The notes under the pieces: generated by a model
Seen by the model: only the letters and a program-made list of their open reading frames with translations
Database searches by the model: none
Told to the model about the DNA's origin: nothing
Translations under genes and position numbers: made by a program
Shown: in pieces, positions 60,151 to 64,000 of the stretch
Layout: each line of letters begins with the position of its first letter
How positions within the stretch are numbered: position 1 is the first letter of the stretch
Source of the DNA: Cryobacterium sp. Y82
GTDB taxonomy: Bacteria > Actinomycetota > Actinomycetes > Actinomycetales > Microbacteriaceae
Assembly (NCBI RefSeq): GCF_002929495.1
Contig: NZ_PJJJ01000030.1
Span: forward strand, 62,001 to 126,000
Reading direction: 5' to 3'
Length of the DNA stretch: 64,000 bases

Positions 60151-61124
60151 TATTTTTTCGGGCCGTTTTGTTTTTTCGCACGGGCCTTACCGACCGGCTG
60201 CTGCCGCTGAACGGGCTTGGCGGGCTCCTCAACCACAATGATGTCACCGTCAGTCGCGATGAGCTTGCCTTTACGCGCCAGACGCTCTTCCCGAGCCTTG
60301 GCGGCTTCACTGCCGGGCGTGGGCATGTTTCGGATGACCAGGAACTGCTGAATCATGGTCCAGAAGTTTGAGGTGAGCCAGTAGAACATGACGCCGAGCG
60401 GGAATGCAACACCAGAGAAAGCGAAGACGAGGGGGAGCAGGTAGAGCATGATGCGCTGCTGCTTGAACATGGGGCTCGCCTTGGTCTCAGGCGACATGTT
60501 CTTGGAAACGATCTGCAACTGGGTGATGAACTGCGAGGCGGTCATCAGCACGACCATTGTGGCCGCGATGATCATGACGGTGCCATTGAATGGGTCACCG
60601 GCAGTCCACAGCGACCACTGGGAGGCAAAGGTATCGTGCAGCGGCGCATTGCCAAACAGTGTGGCGTTGCCGAAGCTCTCGGCAAGGCTCTGGTTGAGGG
60701 GGCCGACACCGCGGGTCGAGCGCTGGGCATCATTGAGCACCGAAAACAGGGCGAAAAAGATCGGCATCTGCAGGAGCAGCGGCAAACACGAGCTCAGCGG
60801 GTTGGTACCGGTCTTCTTGTACATGGCCATGGTCTCGCGGGACATGGCCTCGCGCGAGAACTGGTCTTTCTTGCCCTTGTACTTGTCCTGGATCTTTTTG
60901 AGTTGAGGGGCGACCTCGAGCATCTTACGCTGGCTCTTGATCTGCCGTACGAAGATAGGAATGAGGGCCGCACGCACCACCAGTACGAGGCCGACGATAG
61001 ACAACACCCAGGTGAGACCGTCGTTGTAACCCATACCCAAGCTGGAAAAAAGCCAGTGGAAGGCGACGAGCAGTAGCTCGACCACCCATTTCAGAGGCCA
61101 GAGAATCGTACCTATGAGGTCCAT
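60150..61124 (-). CDS. yidC: Membrane protein insertase YidC
   Basis: The 324-aa protein has five or so helices, with VVELLLVAFHWLFSSLGMGY, AALIPIFVRQIKSQRKMLEV, the cytoplasmic loop KKIQDKYKGKKDQFSREAMS, NPLSSCLPLLLQMPIFFALF and a Lys/Gln-rich C-terminal tail. It inserts membrane proteins with or without Sec. Actinobacterial form without the large periplasmic domain. Confidence 0.95.
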   Translation of the reverse strand: MDLIGTILWPLKWVVELLLVAFHWLFSSLGMGYNDGLTWVLSIVGLVLVVRAALIPIFVRQIKSQRKMLEVAPQLKKIQDKYKGKKDQFSREAMSRETMAMYKKTGTNPLSSCLPLLLQMPIFFALFSVLNDAQRSTRGVGPLNQSLAESFGNATLFGNAPLHDTFASQWSLWTAGDPFNGTVMIIAATMVVLMTASQFITQLQIVSKNMSPETKASPMFKQQRIMLYLLPLVFAFSGVAFPLGVMFYWLTSNFWTMIQQFLVIRNMPTPGSEAAKAREERLARKGKLIATDGDIIVVEEPAKPVQRQQPVGKARAKKQNGPKK

Positions 61125-61132
61125 ACTGTGGG

Positions 61133-61444
61133 TTAGCCCTTTCCGTGGCTAGGTGCGACGATAAAACCGAACGACGTCACACGAAAGCGACGCTTCTTTT
61201 TGAGAGGTACATCATCAATGCCACCTTCAGACCACGGATGACAGTGGCTCAGTCTGCGGGCAGCAAGGGCGCAGCCCCACGCTAGTCCGTGTTCCTGTAC
61301 AGCCCCCAGCGCGTAGGCCGAACAAGACGGGTAGAACCGGCACACATCTCCGTAGAACGGAGAAATCACGGCGCGATACGCCCGAAGAACTACGACACCC
61401 ACGTTGCGGGGTACCAGGATAATCGTCGCGATTACTTGGTTCAT
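61133..61444 (-). CDS. yidD: Membrane protein insertion efficiency factor YidD
   Basis: The 103-aa protein has LRAYRAVISPFYGDVCRFYP-SCSAYALGAVQEHGLAWG and RLSHCHPWSEGGIDDVP, the YidD signature with conserved Cys. The ATG overlaps the rnpA stop by 4 bp. It assists YidC. Confidence 0.93.
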   Translation of the reverse strand: MNQVIATIILVPRNVGVVVLRAYRAVISPFYGDVCRFYPSCSAYALGAVQEHGLAWGCALAARRLSHCHPWSEGGIDDVPLKKKRRFRVTSFGFIVAPSHGKG

Positions 61445-61818
61445 CGGCCCACACTCCGCTTTCGCGCTGGGTGCGGGCGGGAGAGGGAACGGTGAACTTC
61501 ATCGCGCAGCGTCTGCCAGTCGACATCGCGCGCTGCCGGCAAAGCGCGGATTACAACGTCCGTGCCCGCCGGAACCAGCCAGAGCAGTTCGAACGTCACC
61601 GCCTTGAGGCGGCGTCGAACGAGATTGCGCTTCACAGCGTTACCCACATTCTTCGCGACGATAAAGCCGAAACGAACCGGAACACCGGCGGCACCAGAAT
61701 GAATCTCAGCACTCACTCGTACATAAAGAACGGTGTGCGCATCGACGATCCGCACACCGCGCCGAACGATGCCTTGATAGTCACTGCCGCTCGTGATGCG
61801 ATTTACGTGAGCGAGCAC
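61441..61818 (-). CDS. rnpA: Ribonuclease P protein component
   Basis: The 125-aa protein uses GTG at 61818 (LAHVNRITSGSDYQGIVRRG), with CAGG six bases upstream. VRFGFIVAKNVGNAVKRNLV and RRRLKAVTFELL form the RNR signature that contacts RNase P RNA. The open frame to 62172 runs through rpmH in another frame and is not used. Between rpmH and yidD, as usual. Confidence 0.93.
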   Translation of the reverse strand: MLAHVNRITSGSDYQGIVRRGVRIVDAHTVLYVRVSAEIHSGAAGVPVRFGFIVAKNVGNAVKRNLVRRRLKAVTFELLWLVPAGTDVVIRALPAARDVDWQTLRDEVHRSLSRPHPARKRSVGR

Positions 61819-61841
61819 GAGAACCTGGCGACCACGAGAAA

Positions 61842-61979
61842 CTAGGCGGAGAGTTCGGTGCGACCCTTGCGACGGCGTGCACCGAGGATGGCGCGGCCCG
61901 CACGGGTGCGCATGCGCAGACGGAAGCCGTGCACCTTGGCGCGACGGCGGTTGTTCGGCTGGAAGGTTCTCTTGCTCAT
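61842..61979 (-). CDS. rpmH: 50S ribosomal protein L34
   Basis: This short gene (45 aa) reads [20 protein letters not shown], then [20 protein letters not shown] and TELSA. It is the canonical L34, 23 bp upstream of rnpA. Its promoter must lie in the 61980-62454 region. Confidence 0.97.
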   Translation of the reverse strand: MSKRTFQPNNRRRAKVHGFRLRMRTRAGRAILGARRRKGRTELSA

Positions 61980-62454
61980 AATTCAATCTCCACGTATTTG
62001 AATCACCGCTGGCCAAATTCCCTTCGGCCAAAACAGCAGCGCGCACAGAAGTCAGAAGCCCGCGGGATGGGGTCAACTGATTAAAACTACGGCCTCGGCC
62101 ACGTCTGGTCAAACTCAGACCCCGAATCGAGGGATTCGCGACAATAATGACTCCAACGCAAAGACTGAACAAAAAGCGTGTCGCCCGCGATGAATTCGCC
62201 TCGCTGAGCGGGATTGACTACCGTAAAGACAAGTTATCCACAGGTTGGTAGCATCAACCTGAGAATTCGGCTGATTTTGTACACAGGCGGTGGATAACTT
62301 TAACGATGAGTACGGACCAAGAATTCACATGGCCCCCGAAGCTCGCGCCACACGGACCGGTGAGACTGGGCGTGTCATTGTCTACCACCAGCACCACCCA
62401 CACCTACCGGTCGCCGAACAGTAAAAAACTCGAAATGCACAGATTGTAGGAACA
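61980..62454. other. 475-bp rpmH-dnaA intergenic region with DnaA boxes
   Basis: Contains the divergent promoters of rpmH and dnaA, one perfect DnaA box (TTATCCACA, 62234-62242) and one near-perfect reverse box (GGTGGATAA, 62289-62297). The low number of boxes suggests autoregulation of dnaA rather than the main origin. No gene is supported. Confidence 0.7.
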
Positions 62455-63873
62455 ATGGCAGACGTAGAAGCGCCGATAGCCGAAACCTGGCGGTCTGTTC
62501 TGACCACGTTGGAATCCGACGCCACCATCACACCCATGCTGTACGGGTTTCTCAGCCTGGTCGAGCCGAAGGGCATCGCGGCCGGTACCTTTTATCTCGA
62601 GGTCCCCAACGAGTTCACGGCAAGCATGCTCAACCAGCGGATGAGAGTTCCACTGCTGACCGCGATGGGCCAGCTCGATGAAGCAACTGCTGTCTCAACC
62701 TTTTACGTCGTCGTCAACCCTGAGCTCGAGCAAGAGTCGTTGCGCCCAGTACAGCAAACGTTGACCCCGCCCGATGTCATCACGCCCGCCCCACCCCAAT
62801 CGGTGTTCGAGGGGGCAGTTGCGCCGCAACCGCACGAGACCCGGCTCAACCCCAAGTACAGTTTCGATAATTTTGTGATCGGGCAATCCAACAGATTCGC
62901 CCATGCGGCTGCCGTCGCTGTGGCCGAAGCGCCGGCTAAGGCCTACAACCCGCTGTTTATCTACGGATCATCGGGGCTGGGCAAGACTCATCTCCTGCAC
63001 GCAATCGGCCACTATGCCATGAGCCTGTACCCAGGAATCCGAGTTCGATACGTCAGTTCGGAAGAATTCACCAACGACTTCATCAACTCCATCGCGAACA
63101 ACCGCGGCTCGGCATTTCAGGCACGGTATCGAAACATCGACATCCTCATGATCGATGACATCCAGTTTCTGCAGAACAAAGCGGAAACTCAGGAAGCGTT
63201 CTTTCACACGTTCAATACCCTGCACGACCACAACAAGCAGGTTGTGATCACAAGCGATCTGCCGCCCAAACATCTCACCGGCTTCGAAGACCGCATGCGC
63301 AGCCGTTTTGAGTGGGGCCTGATCACGGATGTGCAAGCTCCAGACCTGGAGACCCGCATCGCCATTCTGCGCAAAAAAGCTCAAAGCGAAAAGTTACAGG
63401 TGCCGCACGACATTCTCGAGTTCATGGCATCGAAGGTTTCATCTAATATTCGCGAACTTGAAGGGACCTTGATTCGCGTCACCGCGTTTGCGAGCCTGAA
63501 CCGTACACCGGTGGATATGGATCTGGTGCAGACGGTGCTGAAAGACCTCATCACCCTGGATGAGGACAACGTCATCGCTCCCGTGGACATCATTACGAAC
63601 ACGGCCAACTACTTCAAGCTGTCTGTCGACGATCTTTACGGCTCCAGCCGGTCACAAGCGATCGCCACTGCTCGCCAAATCGCCATGTACCTGTGCCGTG
63701 AGCTCACTAATCTGTCCCTGCCGAAGATCGGCCAGCTCTTCGGTAATCGGGACCACACGACGGTGATGTATGCCAATAAGAAGATCAGTGAACTGATGAA
63801 GGAACGACGGTCGATTTACAACCAGGTGACCGAACTGACCAACCGGATCAAGCAGGATCACCGCTATAAGTAG
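62455..63873 (+). CDS. dnaA: Chromosomal replication initiator DnaA
   Basis: The 472-aa protein has domain I (about 1-85), a short Pro-rich linker, the AAA+ domain starting at NPKYSFDNFVIGQSNRFAHA, with Walker A YGSSGLGKTHLLHAI (about 168-180) and Walker B ILMIDDIQFLQNKAETQEAF, and domain IV with the DnaA-box signature GNRDHTTVMYANKKI (about 430). It binds DnaA boxes and melts oriC. AGGA precedes the ATG. Followed by a nested terminator. Confidence 0.97.
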   Translation: MADVEAPIAETWRSVLTTLESDATITPMLYGFLSLVEPKGIAAGTFYLEVPNEFTASMLNQRMRVPLLTAMGQLDEATAVSTFYVVVNPELEQESLRPVQQTLTPPDVITPAPPQSVFEGAVAPQPHETRLNPKYSFDNFVIGQSNRFAHAAAVAVAEAPAKAYNPLFIYGSSGLGKTHLLHAIGHYAMSLYPGIRVRYVSSEEFTNDFINSIANNRGSAFQARYRNIDILMIDDIQFLQNKAETQEAFFHTFNTLHDHNKQVVITSDLPPKHLTGFEDRMRSRFEWGLITDVQAPDLETRIAILRKKAQSEKLQVPHDILEFMASKVSSNIRELEGTLIRVTAFASLNRTPVDMDLVQTVLKDLITLDEDNVIAPVDIITNTANYFKLSVDDLYGSSRSQAIATARQIAMYLCRELTNLSLPKIGQLFGNRDHTTVMYANKKISELMKERRSIYNQVTELTNRIKQDHRYK

Positions 63874-63907
63874 GGCACAAGCAGCACTGAGCCGAAAAGA
63901 AATTTCG

Positions 63908-63972
63908 CGGCCCCTCCGGAGGTTTTAAGCAGGTGCAACCTGCTCAGACCCGGAGGGGCCGAATTTTTTTTT
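63908..63972 (+). terminator. Nested double-hairpin terminator after dnaA
   Basis: Perfect 12-bp outer arms (63908-63919 and 63950-63961) enclose a perfect 7-bp hairpin AGCAGGT/ACCTGCT (63928-63944, loop GCA). A run of nine or more T follows. Very strong, intrinsic, and located 35 bp after the dnaA stop codon. Confidence 0.93.
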
Positions 63973-63984
63973 AGTTTTCACACC

Positions 63985-64000
63985 TGTGGATAACCCTGTG
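63985..64000. other. First DnaA box(es) of probable oriC
   Basis: TGTGGATAA at 63985-63993, then a further TGTG at the window edge. In actinobacteria the oriC lies between dnaA and dnaN, so this is probably its left border. Confidence 0.65.

Noticed and set aside
61441-62172. A 243-aa protein starting upstream of rpmH
   Set aside because: The frame is open through rpmH, but RnpA homology begins only at 61818 and the upstream part has no recognisable sequence.
62234-62297. Main oriC in the rpmH-dnaA gap
   Set aside because: Only one perfect and one near-perfect DnaA box are present; actinobacterial oriC lies between dnaA and dnaN, and boxes begin again at 63985.

Overview
The window is one end of the replication-origin region of a GC-rich actinobacterium, most likely a member of the Microbacteriaceae (a Cryobacterium-like relative is my best guess, from gene order and protein style only). 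The right end has the classical actinobacterial order cca - DUF6049 - murJ - trxB - trxA - ddl-like - parB - parA - rsmG - jag - yidC - yidD - rnpA - rpmH - dnaA, with five parS sites. The window ends just after dnaA, where the dnaA-dnaN oriC of this phylum is expected to begin. Most genes lie on the minus strand, co-directional with a fork leaving oriC leftwards.

Layout. 1-7505: a divergent L-fucose catabolic locus. It holds a CUT2-type ABC ATPase (partial), a tagatose/psicose-3-epimerase-like protein, FucU mutarotase, fuconolactonase, fucose dehydrogenase, fuconate dehydratase, a diketo-deoxyfuconate hydrolase and a 2-keto-3-deoxyfuconate dehydrogenase. Together these form a complete non-phosphorylative route to pyruvate and lactate. 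7625-9784: a PEP mutase/isocitrate lyase-like enzyme, a small hypothetical, dCTP deaminase and tRNA-Gly(CCC). 9785-11386: a low-GC patch with an orphan lipoprotein. 11387-20209: DinB-like protein, SDR, MarR regulator, small membrane stress proteins, a PIF1/RecD-like helicase, a secreted hypothetical and a fused CopD-CtaG protein. 20359-25889: HU, then a zinc block of Cys-poor ribosomal proteins S14, L33 and L28, Zur and ZnuBBCA, with a clear Zur box over the znuA promoter. 25946-30632: hisC-like aminotransferase plus branched-chain 2-oxoacid dehydrogenase E1a-E1b-E2.

30722-34915: a holin-like membrane protein, an odd WXG-like/lipase pair, a protein tyrosine phosphatase and purB. 34903-39017: the remains of a polyol (mannitol/sorbitol) utilisation operon in which every recognisable gene carries a deletion, frameshift or nonsense codon. 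39138-43924: two small membrane proteins, dnaB, a DnaA-box cluster and long hairpin, then rplI-rpsR-ssb-rpsF. 44077-48579: a CUT1 sugar ABC transporter joined by overlap to cca. 48660-64000: the origin-proximal block.

Themes across the window. Several genes start exactly 6-7 nt after a TAnnnT -10 hexamer with no Shine-Dalgarno sequence, which suggests leaderless mRNAs. The heptamer CGGATGC/GCATCCG is strikingly frequent on both strands. Several large perfect hairpins mark terminators or leader structures. I saw no CRISPR array, prophage, insertion sequence or rRNA. All function calls come from reading the sequence; no database search was run.
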